Source of the DNA: Duganella sp. Root336D2
GTDB lineage: Bacteria; Pseudomonadota; Gammaproteobacteria; Burkholderiales; Burkholderiaceae_D
Assembly (NCBI RefSeq): GCF_001425005.1
Contig: NZ_LMDB01000038.1
Coordinates: 1,094-65,093 of the forward strand
Length of the DNA stretch: 64,000 bases
Direction of reading: 5' to 3'
Shown: positions 23,517 through 31,733 of the stretch, in pieces
How positions within the stretch are numbered: the stretch's first letter is position 1
Layout of the letters: the number at the start of each line of letters is the position of its first letter
Position numbers and translations under genes: made by a program
The notes under the pieces: model-generated
Told to the model about the DNA's origin: nothing
Seen by the model: the letters and a program-made list of their open reading frames with translations, nothing else
Database searches by the model: none

Positions 23517-25379
23517 ATGCAACGACAAGCGTCCTTCTTCAAGACGTGGCTGTTCGCCACGCTCTCGCTCTTTGTATTCCTGTTTGCCGGCGCGGCGCGG
23601 GCCGACGAAGAATTCCTCGATCCGCAGGTCGCATTCAAGTTTTCCGCCAAGGTGGTGGAGGGCAAGGCCATCGCCGTGACCTACGAGATCGCCGACGGCT
23701 ATTACATGTACCGCGAGCGCTTCAAGTTCGTTGCCGACGGCGCAACCCTGGGTGAAGCGCAAATCCCGCCGGGCAAGGTCAAATACGATGAGACGTTTGC
23801 CAAGAATGTGGAGACCTATCGCCACCAGGTGACGATCGTGATCCCGGTGCAGGCGCCGGGGCCGTTCACCCTGAAGGCCACGAGCCAGGGCTGTTCGGAG
23901 AAAGGCTTGTGCTATTCGCCGATGGAATCGTCGGCGCGCCTGATGGTGGTGGGCGGCAGCAGCGCATCCATTGGCAGCGGCGTGTTCGGCTTCGGCGCGA
24001 AGCAGGGCGCTGCGGCTGCCCAGCAGAGCGTGCCGGGCGCCCCGGCATCGGCTGGCGTCGATACGCCAGAGGCGGCCGTGGCGGCAGCAGTCCCCGTGGC
24101 GGTGGCCGCCTCCGGCGACAGCGAAATGGGCAAGATCGAATCGGCCTTGAAGGGTGGCAGCCTGCTGGTGATTGCGCCCCTGTTCATCCTGCTTGGCCTG
24201 GGCCTGTCCTTCACTCCCTGCGTACTGCCGATGGTGCCGATCCTGTCTTCGATCATTGTTGGCGATGGTTCTGCCGGCAACCGCTCGCGCGGCTTCGTGC
24301 TGTCGGTCAGCTATTCGCTGGGCATGGCAATCGTCTACACCGTGCTCGGCGTGGCAGCCGGCCTGGTTGGCCAGGGTTTGTCGGCTGCCCTGCAAAACCC
24401 TTGGGTCCTCGGCTTCTTCGGCCTGGGGATGGCCGCCATGGCGCTGTCCATGTTTGGCGTGTATGACCTGCAAGTCCCGGCATCCATGCAATCGCGCCTG
24501 GCCGGCGCATCGAACCGCCAGTCCAGCGGCAAACTGGCCGGCGTGTTTGCGATGGGCGCCATCTCCGCCCTGATCGTCGGCCCTTGCGTCGCCGCTCCGC
24601 TGGCCGGAGCGCTGGTGTACATCAGCCAGACCCGCGACGTCGTGATCGGCGGCAGTGCATTGTTCTCGATGGCGCTGGGCATGAGTATCCCGCTGCTGCT
24701 GGTCGGTATCTCGGCCGGCGCCCTGGTGCCGCGCGCCGGCATCTGGATGCAGGCTGTGAAGCGCTTCTTCGGCGTGCTGATGCTGGCGATGGCCTTGTGG
24801 CTGGTCGCACCGGTGTTGCCGGGTAAAGTGCAGATGATCGGCTGGGCCATCCTGGGCGTGGGCTATGCGTTCTTCCTGCTGACCCATGAGCGCGGCAAAT
24901 GGCTGCCGAAAGTCATCGCAGCCTTCTTTGCGCTATTCGGCCTGATCCAGGTAGCAGGGCTGGCGACCGGCAGTGCCGATCCGCTGCACCCGATTGAAAG
25001 GCTGGCCGGCCGCGCCGACCGCCACCTGCAGTTCACCCGCATCAAAACCGTGGCAGACCTGGATGCGGTGCTGGAGCAGACCGGCGGCAAAACCGTGCTG
25101 CTGGACTTCTATGCCGACTGGTGCGTGTCGTGCAAGGAAATGGAGAAGCTGACCTTCGTCGACCCGGCGGTCCAGCAGAAATTGGCCAATACGATTTTGC
25201 TGCAGGTGGACGTGACGGAAAATAACGAAGCCGATAAGGCCATGCTGCAGCGCTTCACCTTGTTCGGCCCGCCCGGAATTATTTTCTTCGATGCCGCAGG
25301 CCAGGAAATCGCCGGTTCGCGTGTCATCGGATTCCAGAACGCAGAGAAATTCTTGCGATCACTGCAAAAGCTGAACTAG
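23517..25379 (+). CDS. dsbD: Thiol:disulfide interchange protein DsbD
   Basis: 620 residues. A signal peptide ends near ARADEE. The N-terminal periplasmic domain has the Cys pair in QGCSEKGLCYSP. About eight membrane helices carry TPCVLPMVPI and GPCVAAPLAGA (the two redox Cys). The C-terminal thioredoxin domain has DWCVSCKEM. It moves electrons from cytoplasmic thioredoxin to the periplasm for DsbC and for apocytochrome c reduction, which fits the resB/ccsA genes downstream in this window. I chose the ATG at 23517 because it begins the signal peptide; an in-frame TTG lies at 23484. Confidence 0.95.
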   Translation: MQRQASFFKTWLFATLSLFVFLFAGAARADEEFLDPQVAFKFSAKVVEGKAIAVTYEIADGYYMYRERFKFVADGATLGEAQIPPGKVKYDETFAKNVETYRHQVTIVIPVQAPGPFTLKATSQGCSEKGLCYSPMESSARLMVVGGSSASIGSGVFGFGAKQGAAAAQQSVPGAPASAGVDTPEAAVAAAVPVAVAASGDSEMGKIESALKGGSLLVIAPLFILLGLGLSFTPCVLPMVPILSSIIVGDGSAGNRSRGFVLSVSYSLGMAIVYTVLGVAAGLVGQGLSAALQNPWVLGFFGLGMAAMALSMFGVYDLQVPASMQSRLAGASNRQSSGKLAGVFAMGAISALIVGPCVAAPLAGALVYISQTRDVVIGGSALFSMALGMSIPLLLVGISAGALVPRAGIWMQAVKRFFGVLMLAMALWLVAPVLPGKVQMIGWAILGVGYAFFLLTHERGKWLPKVIAAFFALFGLIQVAGLATGSADPLHPIERLAGRADRHLQFTRIKTVADLDAVLEQTGGKTVLLDFYADWCVSCKEMEKLTFVDPAVQQKLANTILLQVDVTENNEADKAMLQRFTLFGPPGIIFFDAAGQEIAGSRVIGFQNAEKFLRSLQKLN

Positions 25380-25382
25380 TCC

Positions 25383-25408
25383 AAGGGCGCGAAAGGCGCC
25401 CTTTATTT
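25383..25408 (+). terminator. Terminator after dsbD
   Basis: AAGGGCGC (25383-25390) and GCGCCCTT (25396-25403) pair around GAAAG and are followed by TATTTT. Confidence 0.8.
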
Positions 25409-25472
25409 TGGATGGGAGGTTGTGATAATATCAATAGTTTTTGCTGAATAAACAAATGGTCGAAGGAAGTTT

Positions 25473-26540
25473 ATGGATGTTCGTTGTCTTGGCGTGACGG
25501 TGTTGGCGGCGTTGCTGGTCGCCTGTGGCGGTGGCGGTGGTAGTGCCAATGGTAATGGCAGTGCAGGCGCGAGCGTGCAATTACCCACCGGCCCCAAGAC
25601 ATATGTCGCAGCCACGCCAAGCGTGGGCGACTATTACTCGTACAAACAGGTGTGGCAGGTTTCAGGCCAGGGCGATTGGACCGAATATGTAACGCGTTTG
25701 GTCGCCGCGGTTGCAACGGATGGAGGCGCGACCCTTAAATACGTGTCCGCAATCGGCGGGCAATCCGAACTGATGGAATACCGTTCGCAGACGAGCACTG
25801 AAGATTATGACAGCCTGGGACGGCTGCTGAGTATCAAGGATTTTTCTTGTGTCCAGACCGCCAATCCACCATATCACCTCGTGGCGCTCCGGACGATTTC
25901 GGCCGGGATGAACTGGCAGCATGCGGGCGCGTTCGATACCAATTGTGGCGCAGGGCCTGTGCAATCCACCCTGGAATTCAAAGATACGGTCGGCGCCCTG
26001 GAGCCGGTGTCCGTGCCTGCTGGTACGTTCAATGCGTTCAAAGTAACGCGAAGTTCCACCTCGATCAATGAGACCTGGACGTCGGTGCGTGAGCGCACCT
26101 GCTGGTGGGAGCCCGAGTTGGGCGTGGAGGTGAAATGCCTTACCAATATGGTGCGGACGAAAAAGGCGACCGGAGAAAAGACGAATTATGCCGACTCCTT
26201 CGAGTTGCAAAGTTTTTCCAATCGTAAGCTGGGGCGCAAGATGGAATCGGCCCTGCGTTTCACCGGGTCCTGGAGCGGCCTCCTGCTAGGCGACGCCTAC
26301 GGCAAGTGTACGGCGATGTTCCACCCCGATGGGACGATCAAGGGCAGTTGCGCAGACAGAGGATTCGAATTCGATATTATCGGCAAGGTCAATCCGGACG
26401 GGACGCTGGCATTGAACCTGGTCGGCAACGGTGTCATAGGCCAGACGATCACAGCAAAGTTCGAAAGCCAGCAGCAGATCAGCGGCACCTGGAGCGTGCC
26501 GAATCAAGGCAGCGGTACTTGGTTGATCACCCAGGACTAG
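25473..26540 (+). CDS. Exported lipoprotein, paralogue of the gene at 27247
   Basis: 355 residues with a lipobox at VACGG (Cys18) and a Gly-rich linker. The mature part begins GPKTYVAATPSVGDYYSYK and contains CWWEPELGVEVKC around residue 210. It ends in a small beta domain with G-x-C and SGTW repeats (ISGTWSVPNQGSGTWLITQD). The same landmarks in the same order occur in the gene at 27247, so the two arose by duplication. GAAGGAAG precedes the ATG. I do not recognise a named family, and surface or periplasmic location is inferred from the lipobox. Confidence 0.8.
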   Translation: MDVRCLGVTVLAALLVACGGGGGSANGNGSAGASVQLPTGPKTYVAATPSVGDYYSYKQVWQVSGQGDWTEYVTRLVAAVATDGGATLKYVSAIGGQSELMEYRSQTSTEDYDSLGRLLSIKDFSCVQTANPPYHLVALRTISAGMNWQHAGAFDTNCGAGPVQSTLEFKDTVGALEPVSVPAGTFNAFKVTRSSTSINETWTSVRERTCWWEPELGVEVKCLTNMVRTKKATGEKTNYADSFELQSFSNRKLGRKMESALRFTGSWSGLLLGDAYGKCTAMFHPDGTIKGSCADRGFEFDIIGKVNPDGTLALNLVGNGVIGQTITAKFESQQQISGTWSVPNQGSGTWLITQD

Positions 26541-26553
26541 GTTTTGCCACAAC

Positions 26554-26577
26554 AGGGCGCCGCGAGGCGCCCTTATT
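26554..26577. terminator. Hairpin between convergent genes
   Basis: AGGGCGCC (26554-26561) and GGCGCCCT (26566-26573) pair perfectly around GCGA. Only a weak T-rich end follows. It sits between the converging lipoprotein and Spy-like genes and may serve both. Confidence 0.6.
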
Positions 26578-26592
26578 GCTTGCCGTCCCGGA

Positions 26593-27063
26593 TCAGCGAT
26601 GTTGGTGCATGGCGCCGTGGTGCCTGCCGTGGCCGAAATGGCCGGCCTTTTCATCAAACAGTTTTTGCTGTTCAGGCGTCAGGGCGGCATAGAAGGTTTT
26701 CGTCGCTGCCAGGTTGCTTTCCATGCGGCTCAAACGGGCCTTCGTCATTTCAATCCGTTTTTCCATGCGCTCCGGCGCCGGCATATTCTTGAACGAGGCG
26801 CGATCGAACTGGCCGCGCTGCGGCATATTCGATTTCAGTGCCGACAAATAAGCCTGCCACGCGGCTTCCTGGGCCGGCGTGATTTTCAGCGTATCGTGCA
26901 TGCGCTTGGCATGCGCGTCCATACGCTCCTGCATCTTTACCGGATCGAACTTGGTCGCCGCATATTGATGCTGCGGAGCCTCTTCTGCCATGGCCGGCAA
27001 AGAAGCCGCGCCAAATCCAAACACAGCTGCGCTGATGACGAATGCTTTATGCAAGGTTTTCAT
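26593..27063 (-). CDS. Periplasmic Spy/CpxP-family protein (LTxxQ motif)
   Basis: 156 residues. A signal peptide ends near SLPAMA. The mature part is helical and basic, with two LTxxQ-type motifs: the degenerate KITPAQEAAW and the clear ALTPEQQKLF. It ends in a His-rich tail (HFGHGRHHGAMHQHR) that could bind metal. Spy and CpxP are periplasmic chaperones or stress sensors. Two ATG codons are adjacent, and the second (27063) has better spacing from GGGA. It lies between two paralogous lipoprotein genes and is divergent from the second. Confidence 0.85.
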   Translation of the reverse strand: MKTLHKAFVISAAVFGFGAASLPAMAEEAPQHQYAATKFDPVKMQERMDAHAKRMHDTLKITPAQEAAWQAYLSALKSNMPQRGQFDRASFKNMPAPERMEKRIEMTKARLSRMESNLAATKTFYAALTPEQQKLFDEKAGHFGHGRHHGAMHQHR

Positions 27064-27246
27064 CATTTATCCCTTCAGAAATGAATTTATGAAAATGTGC
27101 ACTCGCACTGCACATGGACGCATCTTCTCGCTTTCCTGCTTTTTCCAAATGTCCTGGAGCAAGGGTTTTGTATCCAGTTGTTGCACAATTATTTTCTTTA
27201 TGTAAAGATTATTTTTATAACAAAATTTCACTTGCAAAGGAAAAGT

Positions 27247-28335
27247 ATGCGTTCTCGTTGGGTTGGCGTAATGACAGCGCTGGGAGTTCTGGCTGGGTGT
27301 GGGGGCGGCAATCAAGCGGGCGGCGTTCAGTCTCCGCAACTAGAAACAGGGCCGAAGACGTATCTGGCGGCGAAGCCGACGGTAAACGACTATTACGCCT
27401 ACAAACTGGTCAGTCAGGACGGCGCCGCTGCGGAAACGTCGAGCTATATCACGGCGTCGGTCAGCAATGTGGCAGCTGACGGTGGAGTTTCCGTTACTCA
27501 CCTGTACGATTCGCCGTTGTCGACGACGACATGGCCAGCTGGTCCAAAATTCAGTTCAAGCACCTCGACTGACGAATATGACGTCCTTGGGCGCTGGCTT
27601 GGCGGAAAAAATAGTTCGACCTGCACAAGCACTCCAAATCTGCCTCATCACGCTGTAGCACCGTTGACAATCTCGGTCGGCATGAACTGGCAATATTCGA
27701 TCGTTGTGAGCAATAACTGTTCGCCGCAAGCTCCGACTCAGGCCGCCGTTGAAATCAAGGACAGCGCGGTTGCACAAGAGACTGTAACGGTGGCGGCCGG
27801 AACCTTCAACACCATCAAGGTGATTCGGAACTCAAGCGAAAAAAGTAGTACCTCCACCATCGTTACTGAGCGCAATTGCTGGTGGGAGCCCGAGCTCGGG
27901 GTCGAGGTGAAATGTGTTTCAAATTCGACCAAGACTATCACGGCAACCGGCGCAGCAAGCTCGCAGAAGGAGACGTGGGAAATGCTTGGCTATGCCAATC
28001 AGAAACTGTCGCGCAAGGTGGACACGGCGGTTCGGTTTGCCGGTAATTGGAAGGGGAGCTACTTTGGCGGGGTGCCTGCTCCCGGCGGCTATCCGCTGGA
28101 ATGCCGTCTCACAGTGGACGTCAATGGGAGTGCGCGAGGTTACTGCTTAGGGATGGCGACTTCTTTCAGCTTTACCGGCACCTTGGGTGCTGACGGGACG
28201 CTGACTTTCGTTGGGGACCCGGATTACCCCGGCATGTTATTTACAGGGAAGCTCGACAGCCTGCAGAAGATGAGCGGTGTCTGGAGCATTCCGCCGAACC
28301 TGAACGACGGCACTTGGAACCTGACCCAGGAATAA
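27247..28335 (+). CDS. Exported lipoprotein, paralogue of the gene at 25473
   Basis: 362 residues with the lipobox LAGCGG (Cys18). Shared landmarks with the gene at 25473 are GPKTYLAAKPTVNDYYAYK, RNCWWEPELGVEVKC and the final GTWNLTQE. AAAGGA precedes the ATG at 27247; an open frame upstream to 27097 runs through AT-rich DNA and is not convincing. The upstream 100 bases are much richer in A and T than the surroundings. Function unknown. The product is presumably anchored to the outer membrane. Confidence 0.8.
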   Translation: MRSRWVGVMTALGVLAGCGGGNQAGGVQSPQLETGPKTYLAAKPTVNDYYAYKLVSQDGAAAETSSYITASVSNVAADGGVSVTHLYDSPLSTTTWPAGPKFSSSTSTDEYDVLGRWLGGKNSSTCTSTPNLPHHAVAPLTISVGMNWQYSIVVSNNCSPQAPTQAAVEIKDSAVAQETVTVAAGTFNTIKVIRNSSEKSSTSTIVTERNCWWEPELGVEVKCVSNSTKTITATGAASSQKETWEMLGYANQKLSRKVDTAVRFAGNWKGSYFGGVPAPGGYPLECRLTVDVNGSARGYCLGMATSFSFTGTLGADGTLTFVGDPDYPGMLFTGKLDSLQKMSGVWSIPPNLNDGTWNLTQE

Positions 28336-28348
28336 GGACTGGCCGGGG

Positions 28349-28403
28349 GAGTTTGTAACGCATTGTGTAGACCGGATCGGTATACACATGGCGATACAAA
28401 CTC
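28349..28403. promoter_or_regulatory. 55-bp segmented palindrome before the two-component/RND operon
   Basis: The arms are GAGTTTGTA (28349-28357), TGTGTA (28364-28369) and ACCG (28371-28374), mirrored by CGGT (28378-28381), TACACA (28383-28388) and TACAAACTC (28395-28403). The outer and middle tiers are separated by equal 6-base spacers. It lies 38 bp before the response regulator and 13 bp after the lipoprotein stop, so it may be an operator, a terminator without T-run, or an RNA element. Confidence 0.65.
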
Positions 28404-28441
28404 ATTCCCCTGCCTGAGCGTATCAAGGGATAATTGTAGGC

Positions 28442-29164
28442 ATGGAAAATGCCGCCACTATCCTCATCGTCGACGACGACCGTGATATCCGCACCCTGTT
28501 GCAGGACTATCTGGAAACCAATGGTTACCGCACCCACGGCGCCAGCGATGGCGCGGCCATGTGGAAGCTGCTCGATAACAGCAAGCCCGACCTGATCGTG
28601 CTGGACCTGAACCTGCCCGGCGAAGACGGCCTGACACTGTGCCGCAAGCTGCGCGCCCACTCGACCCTGCCGGTCATCATGCTGACTGCGCGCAGCGAGC
28701 CGCTGGACCGCATCCTCGGCCTGGAAATGGGCGCCGACGATTACCTGCCAAAACCGTTCGAGCCGCGCGAGTTGCTGGCGCGCATCCGCAGCGTGCTGCG
28801 CCGTAGTACCAGTACCGCCGCCAGCGGCGTCGACAAAGCCAGCCGCATCCGTTTCTCGAACTGGGTGCTGGACCTGACCGCGCGCCACCTGGTCAACCCG
28901 CAGGGCACGGTCATCATGCTATCCGGCGCCGAATTCCGCCTGCTCAAGGTTTTCCTCGAGCACCCGAACCGCGTGCTGAACCGCGACCAGTTGCTGAACC
29001 TGACGCAAGGCCGCGATGCCGATCCGTTCGACCGTTCGATCGACATCCAGATCAGCCGCCTGCGCCAGAAGCTGGGCGAAGATGCCCGCCTGCCGCAAAT
29101 CATCAAGACGGTACGGAATGGCGGCTACGTCCTGGCAGGTACGGTGGCCGTGGAGCCCGACTGA
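28442..29164 (+). CDS. OmpR-family response regulator
   Basis: 240 residues. The receiver domain has acidic DDD at 11-13, Asp55 in VLDLNLPG and KPF. The winged-helix DNA-binding domain spans about 135-235 (FRLLKVFLEHPNRVLNRDQL, IKTVRNGGYVLAG). It is close in type to OmpR/RstA. Its TGA overlaps the kinase ATG by one base, and the same transcript runs into an RND efflux adaptor and pump, so control of that pump is the likely job. Confidence 0.92.
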   Translation: MENAATILIVDDDRDIRTLLQDYLETNGYRTHGASDGAAMWKLLDNSKPDLIVLDLNLPGEDGLTLCRKLRAHSTLPVIMLTARSEPLDRILGLEMGADDYLPKPFEPRELLARIRSVLRRSTSTAASGVDKASRIRFSNWVLDLTARHLVNPQGTVIMLSGAEFRLLKVFLEHPNRVLNRDQLLNLTQGRDADPFDRSIDIQISRLRQKLGEDARLPQIIKTVRNGGYVLAGTVAVEPD

Positions 29165-30534
29165 TGAAAGCGTTCTTCAGGGGCATGACGGGCCGGGTCT
29201 TCCTGGTCCTGATGCTGGGCATCCTTGCCTCTGCCGCGCTGACCCAATACCTCGCAGTCAACGAACGCCAGCGCACCTTGCAGCGCTACCGCGATTTCTT
29301 TGCCCTCGAACGTGCCGAGCAGATCATTTCGACCGCGGTGGTGGTGTTGCCGGAGTCGCGCAACCAGTACCTGCGCGTGGCGAGCATGGGCGCCATCAAG
29401 CTCGAAGTGCTGAACGACCTGAACGGCATCAACCCGGAAATGAGCGAGTTCGGCGCCACCCTGGCCAACCGCCTCGGCAAGGAATATGCCCTGCAATCGC
29501 TGCTTGAGCGCCCGGACGCCTGCGAACGCCCAACGCCTGCCTACACGGCCTTTTCCGTGTTCGGCGCCGGTACCGGCACCTGGCGCGGCACCTGCGAATC
29601 GCTGGCGGTCACCATGCCCGACGGCCAGCACCTGAAATTGTCCATCCTGCCGCCGCGCCAGCCGGCGCCGACAGGCAAAAATGAATATGCCGCTTTTGTT
29701 CCATTCCTGCTCAGCATTGCCGTGCTGGCTTACCTGGTGGCCCGCATGACGATGGGGCCGCTGAATAAACTGGCCGACGCCGCCAAGAACCTGGGCAACG
29801 ACATCAACTACGCGCCGATCACGCTGGGCGGCGCAACCGAAATCCGCACCGCATCGGCTGCCTTCAACGCGATGCAGGCGCGCATCCGCCAGCACATCGC
29901 CCAGCGCACCGAAATGCTGGCCGCCATCACGCACGACTTGCAGACGCCGCTGACCCGCATGCGTTTGCGCCTGGAAAAGGTGCAAGACCCTGAATTGCAG
30001 GGCAAGCTGCTGGAAGACCTGTCGGCCATGCAGCAAATGGTCAAGGAGGGCCTGGACCTGGCGCGCAGCATGGACACCACCGAAGCCATGCAGCGCGTCG
30101 ACCTCGACGCCCTGCTCGACAGCGTATGCGCCGACGCCGCCGACGCCGGCCAGGAAGTGGACTTGAAAGGCCGCGCCGCCATGGACCTGATGGGCCGCCC
30201 GCTCGACGTCCGCCGCTGCCTGGTGAACCTGATCGACAATGCCGTCAAGTACGGCCAGCGTGCCCATGTGACGGTCGAGCGCGAAGCCGGCGCTTCGCGC
30301 GTGCGCATCCGCGACGAAGGACCTGGCATCCCGGCCAGCCAGCTGGCACAGGTGTTCGAACCGTTCTATCGCCTTGAAACCTCGCGCAACCGTTCCTCCG
30401 GCGGCACCGGCCTCGGCCTGACGATTGCGCGCAATATCGCTGAACAGCACGGTGCCAGCCTGAGCCTGGCCAATCACGCGAGCGGCGGCCTGGAAGCCAC
30501 CCTCGTGTTCCCGGAATTTTATGCAGGAAAGTAG
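29164..30534 (+). CDS. Sensor histidine kinase (EnvZ-like)
   Basis: 456 residues. Helix 1 lies at about 10-30, a periplasmic domain at about 31-175, helix 2 at about 177-195 and HAMP at about 196-245. The HisKA box carries His257 (AAITHDLQTPLTRMRLRLEK), followed by NLIDNAVKYG, DEGPGIP and GGTGLGLTIA. The signal is not known. Being fused translationally to the regulator and 11 bp before the RND adaptor suggests it senses an exported toxic compound or envelope stress. Confidence 0.92.
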   Translation: MKAFFRGMTGRVFLVLMLGILASAALTQYLAVNERQRTLQRYRDFFALERAEQIISTAVVVLPESRNQYLRVASMGAIKLEVLNDLNGINPEMSEFGATLANRLGKEYALQSLLERPDACERPTPAYTAFSVFGAGTGTWRGTCESLAVTMPDGQHLKLSILPPRQPAPTGKNEYAAFVPFLLSIAVLAYLVARMTMGPLNKLADAAKNLGNDINYAPITLGGATEIRTASAAFNAMQARIRQHIAQRTEMLAAITHDLQTPLTRMRLRLEKVQDPELQGKLLEDLSAMQQMVKEGLDLARSMDTTEAMQRVDLDALLDSVCADAADAGQEVDLKGRAAMDLMGRPLDVRRCLVNLIDNAVKYGQRAHVTVEREAGASRVRIRDEGPGIPASQLAQVFEPFYRLETSRNRSSGGTGLGLTIARNIAEQHGASLSLANHASGGLEATLVFPEFYAGK

Positions 30535-30545
30535 TTAGACCTCAC

Positions 30546-31733
30546 ATGAAGAAGAAAACTTTGGCAGTAGTGGTGGGCCTGGCCATGGCCATCGGCGGCG
30601 GCGCCTGGCTTGCGAACAAGGGCCCGGCCGAGCAGGGCGCAGAGCACGCGCAAGGCAATGGCGGTGCTGGCGGTAAAGGCAAGGGCGAGCAAGGCCCGAC
30701 CACGGTCAATGTGGTGGCGCCGCAGCGCCAGGATGTGCCGGTGGCACTGTCGGCCAACGGCACCGTGAGCCCGATCTCGACTGTCGACCTGCACCCGCAA
30801 ACCACCAGCACCATCGTCAAGGTGCATGTGAAGGAAGGCCAGTTCGTCAAGCAGGGCGAGCTGATGTTCTCGCTCGATGCCCGCAGCGAAGCGGCCAATG
30901 TCGAGAAGGCGGATGCGCAGGTGGCGAAAGACCGCGCCTCCCTGGCCGACCTGGAGCGCCAGTACCAGCGCGCGCAAGAGCTGCGCACCCAGAACTTCCT
31001 GGCCCAGAGCGCTGTCGATACCCTGAAGAGCCAGGTAGACTCGAGCCGGGCCGCACTGGAAGCCGATATCGCCGTGGCCCGCGCCAGCAAGGTCGACCAG
31101 AGCTTCACGCAAATCCGCGCGCCGCTGAACGGCCGCGTCGGCGCCATCAACGTCTACCCGGGCAGCCTGGTTCAGCTCAGCACCTCGCTCACCACGGTGA
31201 CCCAGCTCAACCCGATCAACGTCGCCTTCACCGTGCCGGAGTCCAGCCTGGCGGCCCTGCTCGATGCGCAGCGCGCCGGCAAGGTGGCGGTGCAAGCCTT
31301 CCAGAACAATTCGGACAAGCCGGTCAAAGGCCAGCTCAGCTTTGTCGACAATACGGTCGATCCGGTGGCCGGCGTGATCCGCGTCAAGGCAGTGTTCGAT
31401 AATGCCGACAGCCGCCTGTGGCCGGGCCAGTACGTCAACACCAGGCTGACGGTCGCCACGCTGAAAGACGCCCTGGTGGTTCCGCAGAACGCTATTATTA
31501 CCAATACCAAAGGCACTTTCGTGTACACCGTTGCGCCTGACCAGACGGCCAAGGTAGTCAACGTCCAACGCATCCATGGCTTCGGCACGCTGGCCGCAGT
31601 CACCGGCCTGAACGGCGATGAACAGATCATCGTCGAAGGCAAGCAGAACCTGCGCCCGGGCGGCAAAGTCCGCATCGCCGAACCTGCAGTGGCACAGAAC
31701 GGCAAGGGCCACAAGAAAGGCAAGTCCGAATGA
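30546..31733 (+). CDS. RND efflux periplasmic adaptor (membrane fusion protein)
   Basis: 395 residues of MdtA/AcrA type. After an N-terminal helix and a Gly/Lys-rich linker comes a lipoyl half-motif (TSTIVKVHVKEGQFVKQGEL). A helical hairpin, the second lipoyl half (QIRAPLNGRVGAINVYPGSL), a beta-barrel and a membrane-proximal domain ending RPGGKVRIAE follow. It has no lipobox Cys, so it is anchored by the N-terminal helix. The ATGA at 31730 couples it to the pump. No outer-membrane channel gene is next to it, so it must use one encoded elsewhere. Confidence 0.93.
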   Translation: MKKKTLAVVVGLAMAIGGGAWLANKGPAEQGAEHAQGNGGAGGKGKGEQGPTTVNVVAPQRQDVPVALSANGTVSPISTVDLHPQTTSTIVKVHVKEGQFVKQGELMFSLDARSEAANVEKADAQVAKDRASLADLERQYQRAQELRTQNFLAQSAVDTLKSQVDSSRAALEADIAVARASKVDQSFTQIRAPLNGRVGAINVYPGSLVQLSTSLTTVTQLNPINVAFTVPESSLAALLDAQRAGKVAVQAFQNNSDKPVKGQLSFVDNTVDPVAGVIRVKAVFDNADSRLWPGQYVNTRLTVATLKDALVVPQNAIITNTKGTFVYTVAPDQTAKVVNVQRIHGFGTLAAVTGLNGDEQIIVEGKQNLRPGGKVRIAEPAVAQNGKGHKKGKSE

